DNA from: SZUA-430 sp964547645
GTDB taxonomy: Bacteria; Pseudomonadota; Alphaproteobacteria; Micropepsales; Micropepsaceae
Reading direction: 5' to 3'
Assembly: GCA_964547645.1 (NCBI GenBank)
Contig: CAZJOM010000004.1
Span: forward strand, 1 to 64,000
DNA length: 64,000 bases
Shown: one piece after another, positions 43,115 through 50,750 of the stretch
Numbering within the stretch: position 1 is the first letter of the stretch
How the letters are laid out: each line of letters starts with the position of its first letter
Position numbers and translations under genes: made by a program
Notes under the pieces: model-generated
The model's input: the letters and a program-made list of their open reading frames with translations, nothing else
Database searches by the model: none
What the model was told of the DNA's origin: nothing

Positions 43115-43219
43115 TTAGCGCGTGCCGAACAAAACGCCGAAGAACCAGCTGAAAACACCTTGCTTCGATGAGGCGTGCTCATTTCGCGGTGCAAGATACA
43201 GCGGATATGCCTTATACAT
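43115..43219 (-). CDS. Probable small protein, 34 residues
   Basis: A minus-strand ORF reading MYKAYPLYLAP...FSWFFGVLFGTR. GAGG sits 6 nt before its ATG and a strong terminator follows its stop by 27 nt. The C-terminus is hydrophobic and aromatic (FSWFFGVLF), so it may associate with a membrane. It is divergent from the LysR regulator and is a natural candidate for its target. No family recognised. Independent evidence (ribosome site, terminator, divergent promoter region) supports it better than length would suggest. Confidence 0.55.
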   Translation of the reverse strand: MYKAYPLYLAPRNEHASSKQGVFSWFFGVLFGTR

Positions 43220-43304
43220 TGGAAGCCTCGCTTTTCTCGTTGAATGACTTATCTGAGCCAAAATATGGCGACCGGCCCGCGTTAATTCAAACGAGGACTT
43301 CTCA

Positions 43305-43332
43305 TTGAAATCATGAGAATATTTCATATAAT
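43305..43332 (+). promoter_or_regulatory. Strong sigma-70 promoter with operator-like dyad in the spacer
   Basis: TTGAAA (43305-43310), 16-nt spacer and TATAAT (43327-43332). The -10 ends 5 nt before the LysR ATG, so transcription would start at or next to the A of ATG. An inverted repeat TGAAAT-N9-ATTTCA (43306-43311, 43321-43326) occupies the spacer and looks like an autoregulatory site. Confidence 0.65.
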
Positions 43333-43337
43333 AGCGC

Positions 43338-44216
43338 ATGCAACGTCGCCTTCCCCCCTTGAATTCCCTGCGCGCCTTCGAATCCGCGGCCCGATTGCTG
43401 AGTTTCACAAAGGCCGCCGATGAATTGGCCGTGACCCAAAGCGCCGTCAGCCATCAGGTCAAGGCTCTGGAGGACTGGGCCGGCATCCCCCTGTTCCGCA
43501 GGGATGGCCGCGCGGTGGCGCTGACCGAGGCGGCGGCCAAATATCTCCCCGCCGTTTCAGCCGCGCTCGACCAGATCGCGCTGGCCAGCCGCAAGCTCCA
43601 AGCCGTCGACCCCGGCCAAGGTTGGCTGACGGTGGCCGTGATGCCCTCCTTTGCCGGCAAGTGGCTGGTGCCGCGCCTAGCCGCCTTCCGTGCCAAGCAC
43701 CCCAACATTGACGTCTGGGTCGCCTCGTTCGAGCGCCAGACCGGCGCGCTCGATGCCGACGTCGACATCGCCATCCGCTATGGTCGCGAAGAATGGCCGG
43801 GCCTCACGCGCATCAAGTTCCTCGACGAAGAACTTTTCCCCGTGTGCGCACCGGCGATGGCAGCGCAACTTAAGAACCCAACGGATCTAGCGCGCGCGAC
43901 GCTACTTCACGACGAGCTCCGCGAAGACTGGGCGATGTGGCTCCGTGCGGCAGGCGTCACAACGGTAGACGCCACGCGCGGCCCCGGCTTCGACGACTCC
44001 GGCCTCCTCATCCAAGCCGCGATCGAAGGCCTGGGCGTCGCCCTCGGCCGCAGCGTCCTCGTCAAAGGCGACCTCGAAGCCGGCAGACTGGTTCGCCCCT
44101 TCCCAACCGCCATCCCCAGCGAAAGCGCGTACTACCTGGTCTATCCCCCTGACCTAGAGAACGCTCCCAAAATCAAAGCCTTCCGCGAATGGATCCTGGC
44201 GGCGGCGGGGGCATAA
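43338..44216 (+). CDS. LysR-family transcriptional regulator, GcvA-like
   Basis: A 292-residue regulator with N-terminal winged HTH (RRLPPLNSLRAFESAARLLS, FTKAADELAVTQSAVSHQVKA, LEDWAGIPLFRRDGRAV) typical of the GcvA subgroup. The C-terminal ligand-binding domain includes AVMPSFAGKWLVPRL, DADVDIAIRYG and the EGLGVALGRSVLV segment. It starts at ATG 43338 without a ribosome site, with the promoter -10 right before it, which suggests a leaderless message. Likely targets are itself and the small divergent gene. Confidence 0.92.
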   Translation: MQRRLPPLNSLRAFESAARLLSFTKAADELAVTQSAVSHQVKALEDWAGIPLFRRDGRAVALTEAAAKYLPAVSAALDQIALASRKLQAVDPGQGWLTVAVMPSFAGKWLVPRLAAFRAKHPNIDVWVASFERQTGALDADVDIAIRYGREEWPGLTRIKFLDEELFPVCAPAMAAQLKNPTDLARATLLHDELREDWAMWLRAAGVTTVDATRGPGFDDSGLLIQAAIEGLGVALGRSVLVKGDLEAGRLVRPFPTAIPSESAYYLVYPPDLENAPKIKAFREWILAAAGA

Positions 44217-44276
44217 CGAACCAATGGCGAAGAATGAACCGCCAGCCGCTGTTAACCCGCCCAACATCCATGTGTT

Positions 44277-44307
44277 GTAAAAAATAACAGCAACTGTTAT
44301 TATTTAC
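44277..44307. promoter_or_regulatory. 31-bp palindrome adjoining the DUF4143 start
   Basis: GTAAAAAATAACAG, CAA spacer, CTGTTATTATTTAC: 13 of 14 positions match as inverted repeats, ending 3 nt before the ATG at 44311. It is AT-rich in a GC-rich genome and replaces any ribosome site. It could be an operator overlapping the promoter or an mRNA hairpin at the start codon. Confidence 0.75.
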
Positions 44308-44310
44308 GCA

Positions 44311-45627
44311 ATGGATTACGTCAGTCGAACCCTAGAACCTCGCCTGCGCGAGGCACTCGCCCTGATGCCGGCCGTGTTCGTCAACGGCCCGCGCCAGGCC
44401 GGTAAGAGCACGCTCGCGCGCCACTTGGCGCAAGCCGGATTCGACGCGCACTATGTGACATTCGACAACGTCGCAACGCTTGCGGCCGCCACGCGCGACC
44501 CTGAAGCCTTCCTTCGCGGGTTCGCAAAGCCCGTCATCATCGACGAAGTGCAAATGGTCCCCGCGATCTTTCGCGCACTGAAGCTCGTGATTGACGAACG
44601 GCGCGCAACCGCCAAAGCGAACGCCAACGGGCGCTTTCTGTTGACTGGCTCGGCCAACGTGATGGCTCTTCCCGAACTATCGCAAGCGCTCGTCGGGCGC
44701 ATGGCGGTGTTGTCGCTTTACCCATTCTCGGCGTGCGAAACGCTGGGCGACGCGAAGCCGGTCGTCAACGCTTGGTTCGATCGCCCGATCGCATTTGCGA
44801 GCAATCAGCGGACCACCGCGCTCGACGCCGTCATTCGCCGCGCAACCTTTCCTGAGATTGCCGGCGCGAAGTCCGAAGCGGCCGCACTCTGGTTCGACGG
44901 CTATCTGACGGCGCTTCTGCAGCGCGACGTGAAGCAACTTGCCGACGTCGAGAACATCCCCGCTCTGCCGAACATCGTCAAAGTGCTGGCCGCCAGAGCT
45001 GCCGGCTTGCTCAACGATGCCGATTGCGCCCGCGACGCAAAGCTGAACACGATGACCTACCGGCGGTATCGCGCGCTGTTGCAACAGGCATTCCTGATCG
45101 CACTGGTGCCGCCGTGGCACCGCAACCTTGCGAAACGTGTGATCAAATCGCCAAAACTCTTCTTCGTGGACACCGGCCTCCTCGTGCACGAACTCGGCGC
45201 GGACCCGCGCAGCCTCAAGGATCAGAACCCGCCGCTCTACGGCCGCATCCTGGAGAATTTCGTCGCCACCGAACTGATGAAGCAGCTAACCGCGATCCCC
45301 GAGGCGTCGCTCCACCACTTTCGCACGGTCGACGGCAAGGAAGTTGACTTCGTGATCGAACGCCGCAACGGCAAGCTCGTCGGCGTCGAAGTGAAAGCTG
45401 CCAGTACGGTCACCGCCACCGATTTCGCTGGCCTGCAAACCCTCAAGAGCCAAGCCGGCAAAGATTTCGTGCGCGGCATCGTCCTCCATCAAGGCACGGA
45501 CACGCTACCGTTCGGGGAAGATATGTTCGCCATGCCGCTTGAAGCGCTATGGGCCGTCGAAAAGCGCGTCCCAGAAAAACCGGGCGTCCGCCGCACGGCG
45601 AGGCGCAGACCCAGGACGAGAACTTAG
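44311..45627 (+). CDS. DUF4143-type AAA ATPase
   Basis: A 438-residue ATPase of the AAA_14/DUF4143 type. It has Walker A VNGPRQAGKSTLARHL, Walker B KPVIIDEVQMVP, sensor LTGSANVMALPEL, and the C-terminal DUF4143 domain with KLFFVDTGLLVHELG, NFVATELMKQL and the nuclease-like EVDFVIERRNGKLVGVEVKA. That last segment resembles a PD-(D/E)xK core. These proteins are scattered by horizontal transfer and their role is unclear. A palindrome sits directly before the start. The last 15 residues are Arg-rich. Confidence 0.88.
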   Translation: MDYVSRTLEPRLREALALMPAVFVNGPRQAGKSTLARHLAQAGFDAHYVTFDNVATLAAATRDPEAFLRGFAKPVIIDEVQMVPAIFRALKLVIDERRATAKANANGRFLLTGSANVMALPELSQALVGRMAVLSLYPFSACETLGDAKPVVNAWFDRPIAFASNQRTTALDAVIRRATFPEIAGAKSEAAALWFDGYLTALLQRDVKQLADVENIPALPNIVKVLAARAAGLLNDADCARDAKLNTMTYRRYRALLQQAFLIALVPPWHRNLAKRVIKSPKLFFVDTGLLVHELGADPRSLKDQNPPLYGRILENFVATELMKQLTAIPEASLHHFRTVDGKEVDFVIERRNGKLVGVEVKAASTVTATDFAGLQTLKSQAGKDFVRGIVLHQGTDTLPFGEDMFAMPLEALWAVEKRVPEKPGVRRTARRRPRTRT

Positions 45628-45707
45628 TGCTGTTCAAGTGGTCGCAAGCGCGCCAGCAGTGCCGGCGGTCCGGCGACGAGCGTCGCCCGCAGAGATTGTT
45701 CCGAGAT

Positions 45708-45733
45708 AGCCTGCCGGCAAGAGGCGGGCTTTT
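45708..45733 (+). terminator. Rho-independent terminator downstream of the ATPase
   Basis: AGCCTGCC (45708-45715) pairs with GGCGGGCT (45723-45730) with one G-U pair and a GGCAAGA loop, followed by four T residues. It lies 80 nt after the ATPase stop. Confidence 0.7.
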
Positions 45734-45749
45734 GGCTGGTTTTTTCCAC

Positions 45750-45794
45750 TTGCCGTAGTTCCTGATGTGTTCTATATATGTATTTCTTATAGAA
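45750..45794 (+). promoter_or_regulatory. Promoter with operator dyad before the phage-like pair
   Basis: TTGCCG (45750-45755), 17-nt spacer, TATATA (45773-45778). A dyad TTCTATA-N11-TATAGAA (45770-45776, 45788-45794) overlaps the -10, as in repressor-controlled phage promoters. AAGGAG follows at 45799-45804. Confidence 0.6.
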
Positions 45795-45815
45795 ACATAA
45801 GGAGCGGCTGGTGCG

Positions 45816-46397
45816 ATGACGGACGACAGCAAGCTTGCAGACGTCGCGGGCGGCGCCCCGGAGCGACCGGGTGAGCGCGGACTGGCGCCAACCAGCGCCA
45901 GCCCCGCCACAATGCGCGACCTCGGCGGGTCCTTCTCTGACGCGTTCAACGGACAGCTCGCCCGGCAAACAACGAACGCGCTCTATCTCAAACCCAGCAA
46001 CGACGACGACCGGCGCGCTAAGGCCGAGGCCGCGCTGGCGGCGTTGGTGAGCCTCACGCCGCAGAACGAGCTTGAGGGCATGTTGGGCGCGCAGCTGATC
46101 GCGTGTCACAACGCCGCGATGGAGTGCTTTCGCCAGGCGGCGCACCCGGCGCAACACCCGCAAATGCGGAGTGAGAACCTGGCGCATGCGGGGCGGCTGT
46201 CGCGGGCCTACGCCGCGCTGGTCGATGCGCTCGATCGCTGCCGCGGCAAGAGCCAGATGAAGACGGTCACCGTGGAACACCGCGTCATTCGCATCGAGAG
46301 CGAAGTCACGGCACGCATCAGCGCGTCACACAACCCCAGGGGAAACGGACATGCTCTCAACCGTCACAAGGCTTCAAGCGGCGCCGCGCTGCGCTAG
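45816..46397 (+). CDS. Phage-like conserved hypothetical protein
   Basis: A 193-residue protein. The central part (ELEGMLGAQLIACHNAAMECFRQA, then ENLAHAGRLSRAYAALVDALDRCRGKSQMKTVTVEHRVI in pieces) matches a family frequent in alphaproteobacterial accessory islands, always without known function. It often precedes a small HGG-motif protein, as here. AAGGAG lies 11 nt upstream, a wide gap. The 3' end overlaps the next gene by 47 bp. Confidence 0.65.
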   Translation: MTDDSKLADVAGGAPERPGERGLAPTSASPATMRDLGGSFSDAFNGQLARQTTNALYLKPSNDDDRRAKAEAALAALVSLTPQNELEGMLGAQLIACHNAAMECFRQAAHPAQHPQMRSENLAHAGRLSRAYAALVDALDRCRGKSQMKTVTVEHRVIRIESEVTARISASHNPRGNGHALNRHKASSGAALR

Positions 46398-47085
46398 CCG
46401 TTCGAAGCGCACGAAGCTGCCCTGCCAGGCGCCGGCCGTTCGCGGCTATCACGTTTGCCGCTTTCACGGCGCACGTGGTGGCGCACCGCGCGGCAATCGC
46501 AACGCCTTCAAACACGGCACCAGGGGCGAAGCCTGGCGCGGCAAAGCGCGCGCCTTGCGCACCCTCGTCCGCGAGGCACGCAAACTCGCTTCAGCCACGC
46601 AAATTCCGGGTACATGGGGTTGTTCGCTCGAATCGAGCCGGGGGATCCCCCTCCCTGCGCACCGTTCCCCGCTACCGCCGCTCGATCAACAACACCCGCC
46701 GGGCCGCCTCACGATGCTCAACCTTGATATGCGCGCCCGCAACCGCGATGGCGGTCGCAAGCACGGTCGCATCGTCGGTCAGGCCGAGGCCGGCAACGAC
46801 GTCCGGTATCACGTCGAACGGCGTCACGAAGTACGCGACGGCACCCAGCAAAATAGCTCGCGCGTGCAGCGGCGTGCGCCGGTCCAGCGCGCAGTAGTAG
46901 GCCGCGACGGCGTCTTCCGCGAACGGCAGCGTGCCGATGAAGCGGCGCAGCGTGCGCCAAAAGCCTTCGCGCACGATGCGCTCGTTGCGCGCCATGCGGT
47001 CGGGAAGAATGATCTCGCCTTCCAGCGGGGGCATCTGTGTCGTCATTGGCGGACCATCCCAATCCCTAGCGTCAATACAGGCTGA
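46351..47085 (+). CDS. HGG-motif small protein with a run-on 3' extension
   Basis: The first ~90 residues match the small phage-associated family with CxFHGARGGAPRGNRNAFKHG and LRTLVREARKLA. AGGGGA lies about 8 nt before the ATG. Typical homologues stop soon after the REARKL helix (about 46615), but here the frame stays open to 47085. The extra ~155 residues run antisense to the DUF1232 gene and look like noise (Arg/His/Gln-rich). A lost stop or frameshift near 46620 is the simplest explanation. Treat only 46351 to about 46620 as real protein. Confidence 0.55.
   Translation: MLSTVTRLQAAPRCASRSKRTKLPCQAPAVRGYHVCRFHGARGGAPRGNRNAFKHGTRGEAWRGKARALRTLVREARKLASATQIPGTWGCSLESSRGIPLPAHRSPLPPLDQQHPPGRLTMLNLDMRARNRDGGRKHGRIVGQAEAGNDVRYHVERRHEVRDGTQQNSSRVQRRAPVQRAVVGRDGVFRERQRADEAAQRAPKAFAHDALVARHAVGKNDLAFQRGHLCRHWRTIPIPSVNTG
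46672..47046 (-). CDS. DUF1232 (YkvA-like) membrane protein
   Basis: A 124-residue protein with the DUF1232 signature AILLGAVAYFVTPFDVIPDVV, LGLTDDATVLATAI and a preceding YYCALDRRTP segment. The N-terminal region is soluble. The start at 47046 gives MTTQMPPLEGE; an upstream extension to 47127 lacks homology. Function unknown, membrane association likely. It is overlapped antisense by the run-on of the HGG gene. Confidence 0.85.
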   Translation of the reverse strand: MTTQMPPLEGEIILPDRMARNERIVREGFWRTLRRFIGTLPFAEDAVAAYYCALDRRTPLHARAILLGAVAYFVTPFDVIPDVVAGLGLTDDATVLATAIAVAGAHIKVEHREAARRVLLIERR

Positions 47086-47206
47086 TATGGTGACGGGAAC
47101 ATACAGCCGAAAGCCCCTCCACTCCACGCCAATGTGCAGGCCCTGGTCTCCGCCGCGCGGCGCCGCTATGTAAGCGCAGCCTCATTTCAGCAAAGGAAGC
47201 CGTCTC

Positions 47207-47992
47207 ATGCAGCTCAATCGTTCAGTCACCGCCATCGTCACCGGCGGTGCGTCGGGCCTCGGCGAAGCCACCGCTCGCGAACTCGCCGCCGCCGGATGCC
47301 GCGTCGCCATCTTCGACCGCGATAAGGCGAAGGGCGAAAAAGTTGCCGCCGACATCGACGGCGTTTATTGCGAAGTCGACGTGACAAGCGAGCAAAGCGT
47401 CCTCGACGGCTTCAAGAAGGCCCGCACCGCGCTCGGCCAAGAACGCATCCTCATCAACTGCGCCGGCACCGGCATCGCGATCAAGACCGCGACCCGCAAG
47501 AAGGAAACGAACGAAATCGTTCCCCATCCGACGGAGCACTTCGATCGCATCTTGCAGATCAATCTCGTGGGCTCGTTCCGCTGCCTCTCGAAATCGGCCG
47601 CCGGTATGCTGTCCCTCGAACCCGTGACCGAGGACGGCGAGCGGGGCGTCATCATCAACACCGGCTCTGTCGCCGCCCAGGACGGCCAGATCGGTCAGGT
47701 CGCATATTCAGCGTCGAAGGGCGGCATCGTCGGCATGACGTTGCCGATCGCGCGCGACCTGTCGCGCGACGGCGTGCGCTGCTGCACGATTTTGCCGGGT
47801 CTCTTCAACACGCCGCTGATGGCGGGCGCGCCTGAGGAGCTGAAGAAGAGCTTGGGCGCACAGGTGCCGTTCCCCTCGCGCCTCGGCCATCCGTACGAAT
47901 ATGCGAAGCTCGCGCGCCACATCTGCGAGAACTCGATGCTGAACGGCGAAGTCATCCGCCTCGACGGCGCGATCCGCATGGCGCCGCGCTAG
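47207..47992 (+). CDS. Short-chain dehydrogenase, 3-hydroxyacyl-CoA dehydrogenase type 2-like
   Basis: A 261-residue Rossmann enzyme with NAD motif TGGASGLGEATARELA, DVTSEQSV, NCAGTGIA, catalytic Ser in INTGSVAAQDGQIGQVAYSASKGG and the YxxxK pair (YSASK). The ending NGEVIRLDGAIRMAPR resembles HSD17B10-like enzymes that oxidise 3-hydroxyacyl-CoA. AAGGAAG lies about 8 nt upstream. The thioesterase gene follows by 4 nt, so the two may act together on CoA esters. Confidence 0.88.
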   Translation: MQLNRSVTAIVTGGASGLGEATARELAAAGCRVAIFDRDKAKGEKVAADIDGVYCEVDVTSEQSVLDGFKKARTALGQERILINCAGTGIAIKTATRKKETNEIVPHPTEHFDRILQINLVGSFRCLSKSAAGMLSLEPVTEDGERGVIINTGSVAAQDGQIGQVAYSASKGGIVGMTLPIARDLSRDGVRCCTILPGLFNTPLMAGAPEELKKSLGAQVPFPSRLGHPYEYAKLARHICENSMLNGEVIRLDGAIRMAPR

Positions 47993-47996
47993 CGCC

Positions 47997-48398
47997 GTGA
48001 GCGATACCGACGCCAGGTTCGCGAACTCGTTGCCGGGGCTTTTGGGTCTGGAGTTCAAAGACTCAAAACCCGGCTACGTGCGCGGGCGGATGGATGTGAA
48101 GCAGCACCACATGGCGCCGAACGGTTACCTGCATGCGGCGAGCGTCATCGCGCTCGCCGATTCCGCCTGCGGTCGCGGCGCCTTCATCTCGCGCCCGGAA
48201 GGTGCCACCGGCTTCACCACCATCGAACTCAAGACGAATTTTCTAGGCACCGCCAAGGACGGCGCGATCGAGGTCGAAGCGCGCCTCGTGCACGGCGGCA
48301 GATTGACCCAGGTGTGGGATGCTGAGGTCCGCCGCGAAGGCGACACCAAGCCGTTGGCGCTATTCCGCTGCACGCAGATGATGCTCTACCCCAAGTAG
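47997..48398 (+). CDS. PaaI/YdiI-type hotdog thioesterase
   Basis: A 133-residue hotdog-fold protein starting at GTG 47997. Core segments are LLGLEFKDSKPGYVRGRMDV, HMAPNGYLHAASVIALADSACG and TTIELKTNFLGTA, then VEARLVHGGRLTQVWDAEV. Family members hydrolyse acyl-CoA thioesters, often aromatic ones. It is probably co-transcribed with the dehydrogenase just upstream. Confidence 0.85.
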   Translation: MSDTDARFANSLPGLLGLEFKDSKPGYVRGRMDVKQHHMAPNGYLHAASVIALADSACGRGAFISRPEGATGFTTIELKTNFLGTAKDGAIEVEARLVHGGRLTQVWDAEVRREGDTKPLALFRCTQMMLYPK

Positions 48399-48480
48399 AG
48401 TGTCCGCAAACTTGCCCCCTGTCGGGGCCGCCGGTAAGTTCCGCGCCGAAGATTCTGGGCTTCTCAAAGGGGATTATCGA

Positions 48481-49434
48481 ATGAATCGCAATGTTGTGAT
48501 CGGTGGCGTCGCAGCTGCCGCGTTGGCCGTTGGCGGCGGCGCTTGGTACTTCCTGGGCGGCAGCCTCACCGGCGGATCGGGCTCGTCGGCGACGAACGAA
48601 CCGCAAGGTCCGATCGCGCTCAACGTCGTCAACGTGATCACCGAGCACGGCGCGACGCAATCCGATGACGGCCGCAAGCTCAACGTCACCTTCCCGAAGT
48701 TCGAACTCACCGCCAAAAGCGGCGAGACCACGTCGTCGGTCTTCTCGACCACGTGGAATTTGAAGGTCGGTCCCGATGAACGCGTCATCGTCGCCGCCGC
48801 AACCGTGAGCGGCTACATGAAGTCGGCCTCGCCCGGCATGACCGCGGCGCCCGCACCGGCACCTGCCACGCCTGCGGCAACGCCGGCCGCAACACCCGCT
48901 GATCAACCGGCCGTCGCCGCGGCGCCTGCAGCGGACGCAACCGCACCGGCCACGCCCGCAGCGGCGCCTGCCGCCGAGCAGCCGAAGCCCGCAGCCCCCG
49001 CGCCCGCCAAACCCGTCGCCGGCGACGGCGTCGCCCGCCTTGTGATTAGCGTCGGCGGTGAAACCTCTGTGACTGAGTGGCGCGACGCGACGGGTGAAGG
49101 CGCCGATCGCAAGATCGCCAAGGCCGTGGCGTTCACGGCCGCAACGAAGGAACTGCGCGAAGGCGCGACGATCCCCGTGACTGTGAGCCTCGAAGTCTCG
49201 GGCTCGAACGCGAACGAAACGATTGCGCGCGTCAACGCCATCGATCTGCAGCTCTTCGCCGAGAACGCGCCGCTGCCGAAGCCCGAAGCGCCGGTCGCGA
49301 CCACGACCACACCGGCTGCCGATGGCACCGTGCCGCCGCCCGCTGCCGATACCCCGGCGCCCGCTCCGGCCCCGACGACAACCCCGGCCGAAGGCACACC
49401 GCCCGCCGCACCCGCGACACCGCCGGCAAACTAA
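48481..49434 (+). CDS. Membrane-anchored Ala/Pro-rich exported protein
   Basis: A 317-residue protein with one N-terminal hydrophobic helix (NVVIGGVAAAALAVGGGAWYFLG) and a periplasmic remainder. An Ala/Pro/Thr-rich linker spans about residues 120-180 and a second Pro-rich tail about 280-317. Between them are two folded segments, LNVVNVITEHGATQ...GRKLNVTFP and RLVISVGGETSVTEWRDATGE. No family recognised. The linker looks like those of envelope proteins that cross peptidoglycan. ATG 48481 has AAAGGGG upstream. Confidence 0.65.
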   Translation: MNRNVVIGGVAAAALAVGGGAWYFLGGSLTGGSGSSATNEPQGPIALNVVNVITEHGATQSDDGRKLNVTFPKFELTAKSGETTSSVFSTTWNLKVGPDERVIVAAATVSGYMKSASPGMTAAPAPAPATPAATPAATPADQPAVAAAPAADATAPATPAAAPAAEQPKPAAPAPAKPVAGDGVARLVISVGGETSVTEWRDATGEGADRKIAKAVAFTAATKELREGATIPVTVSLEVSGSNANETIARVNAIDLQLFAENAPLPKPEAPVATTTTPAADGTVPPPAADTPAPAPAPTTTPAEGTPPAAPATPPAN

Positions 49435-49724
49435 CGCCGCGCCGCAAGCTCCATGGCGCGGGCGAGTTCGACGTCTTTCATCGTCAGCCCGCCCGCGTCG
49501 TGCGTCGTCAGCAGCACGTTGACGGTCTTGTAGACATTCGACCACTCCGGGTGGTGGTCCATACGCTCCGCCACCAGCGCGACCTGGGTCATGAACCCGA
49601 ACGCCTCCACGAAATCGCCGAACACGAACGTCTTCACGATCGCATCCCGCGCCGGCTCAACTCGCCAGCCGGTCAATTCCTTCAGCGCCACGGCGCGTTG
49701 CGCCTGATCGAGTTTTGCCGTCAC
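49431..49724 (-). CDS. Pterin-4a-carbinolamine dehydratase
   Basis: A 97-residue protein with the family signature ERMDHHPEWSNVYKTV, including the catalytic His-His-Pro, after GWRVEPARDAIVKTFVF. It dehydrates 4a-hydroxytetrahydropterin, recycling the cofactor of aromatic amino-acid hydroxylases; some act as DcoH-like factors. I start at GTG 49724 (GGAGAG 7 nt upstream); no ATG fits. It overlaps the preceding convergent gene by 4 bp. Confidence 0.9.
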   Translation of the reverse strand: MTAKLDQAQRAVALKELTGWRVEPARDAIVKTFVFGDFVEAFGFMTQVALVAERMDHHPEWSNVYKTVNVLLTTHDAGGLTMKDVELARAMELAARR

Positions 49725-49797
49725 AAATGCTCTCCACAAGATGAGCAAGCCTAGTCTATCTTCACCCGAAATCCGTTCGCTTGGCGAGGGCCCCATT

Positions 49798-50217
49798 ATG
49801 ACAGCCGAAGCACTCTACGAATTGACCGCCCCGTCTCTCGATGACATCGAATATCTCGCGCGCGACACGTTCGACCGTCTGCCGGAGCAGTTCCGCGCCC
49901 GCTGCGGCAACATCGTCTTCCGCGTCGAAGACTTCCCCGACGACGATGTGATCGAAGAAATGGAACTCGAAACGCCCTATGACATTCTGGGCCTCTTCCA
50001 AGGCGTCGGCGCGACGGAGAACCTGGAGAGCGATCCGGCGCCGCGCGAACCGAACATCGTCTTCCTCTACCGCCGCCCGATTCTGGACGAGTGGAGCGAC
50101 TCCGAAATCACGCTCGGCGACATCGTCACCCACGTGCTGGTGCACGAGATCGGTCATCACTTCGGTCTCTCCGACGACGACATCGAACGCATCGAAGCCG
50201 ACGTCGCCGAGGGCTAA
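49798..50217 (+). CDS. Minimal zincin-type metallopeptidase family protein
   Basis: A 139-residue protein with HExxH-type motif HVLVHEIGHHFGLSDDDIERIE, the family signature of the single-domain zincins (DUF1025). The early segment APSLDDIEYLARDTFDRLPEQFR is typical. The substrate is unknown. ATG 49798 was chosen because the homologous region starts shortly after; an in-frame ATG at 49741 would add 19 residues and cannot be excluded. Convergent with thpR, stops overlapping by 4 bp. Confidence 0.85.
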   Translation: MTAEALYELTAPSLDDIEYLARDTFDRLPEQFRARCGNIVFRVEDFPDDDVIEEMELETPYDILGLFQGVGATENLESDPAPREPNIVFLYRRPILDEWSDSEITLGDIVTHVLVHEIGHHFGLSDDDIERIEADVAEG

Positions 50218-50750
50218 TCCGACAGCAGGTAAGTCCGCTCGGCGCGGTACAAACTCCCGCGCGCCGAAGGGTGGCTTGAGTAAAGCGCAAACGCGCGAAC
50301 GCGAAACGGCCCGCTGTCGAACGTCGCGTGCGCGCCCAGGAATTCGCGCACCTTCGGCAGTGGCGCGTCGCGAAGCCTAGCCAGCGTCACGTGCGGCGTG
50401 TACTTGCGGCTCTCGGCGTCAAGTCCCATGCGCTGCAGCGCGCTCTCGATCTTGGCGACCAGACGATGCAGCGCCTCGTTGGGCGCGACGCCCACCCAGA
50501 GCGCATGCGGGTCGCGTCCGCCGAACTCGCCGGCGGCCTTCAACGTCAGATCGAACGACGGCGCCCGCAGGTTGCTCAGCACGTCGTCGATATCGTTTGC
50601 CACGGCTTCATCGACCTCGCCGATGAACCGCAACGTCAGATGCAAATTCTCCGGCGGCGACCACCGCGCGCCCGGCACGCCGCCCTGCAACAGCGAAAGC
50701 CGAAGCCGAACGCTCTCGGGAATCTCGATCGCGGTAAAGAGGCGGATCAT
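50214..50750 (-). CDS. thpR: RNA 2',3'-cyclic phosphodiesterase
   Basis: A 178-residue 2H phosphoesterase. Both catalytic HxTx motifs are seen, HLTLRFIGEVDE and HVTLARLRDAPLP, and the N-terminus MIRLFTAIEIPESVR is typical. The enzyme opens 2',3'-cyclic phosphates at RNA ends. The aldo/keto reductase ends directly upstream (stop at 50751 on the same strand), so the two genes are adjacent with no gap. Confidence 0.92.
   Translation of the reverse strand: MIRLFTAIEIPESVRLRLSLLQGGVPGARWSPPENLHLTLRFIGEVDEAVANDIDDVLSNLRAPSFDLTLKAAGEFGGRDPHALWVGVAPNEALHRLVAKIESALQRMGLDAESRKYTPHVTLARLRDAPLPKVREFLGAHATFDSGPFRVRAFALYSSHPSARGSLYRAERTYLLSD

Noticed and set aside
48838..49434. Ala/Pro repeats in the 317-residue protein as a possible tandem-repeat adhesin
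   Set aside because: The repeats are irregular and linker-like, flanked by folded segments, so a peptidoglycan-spanning linker is the simpler reading.
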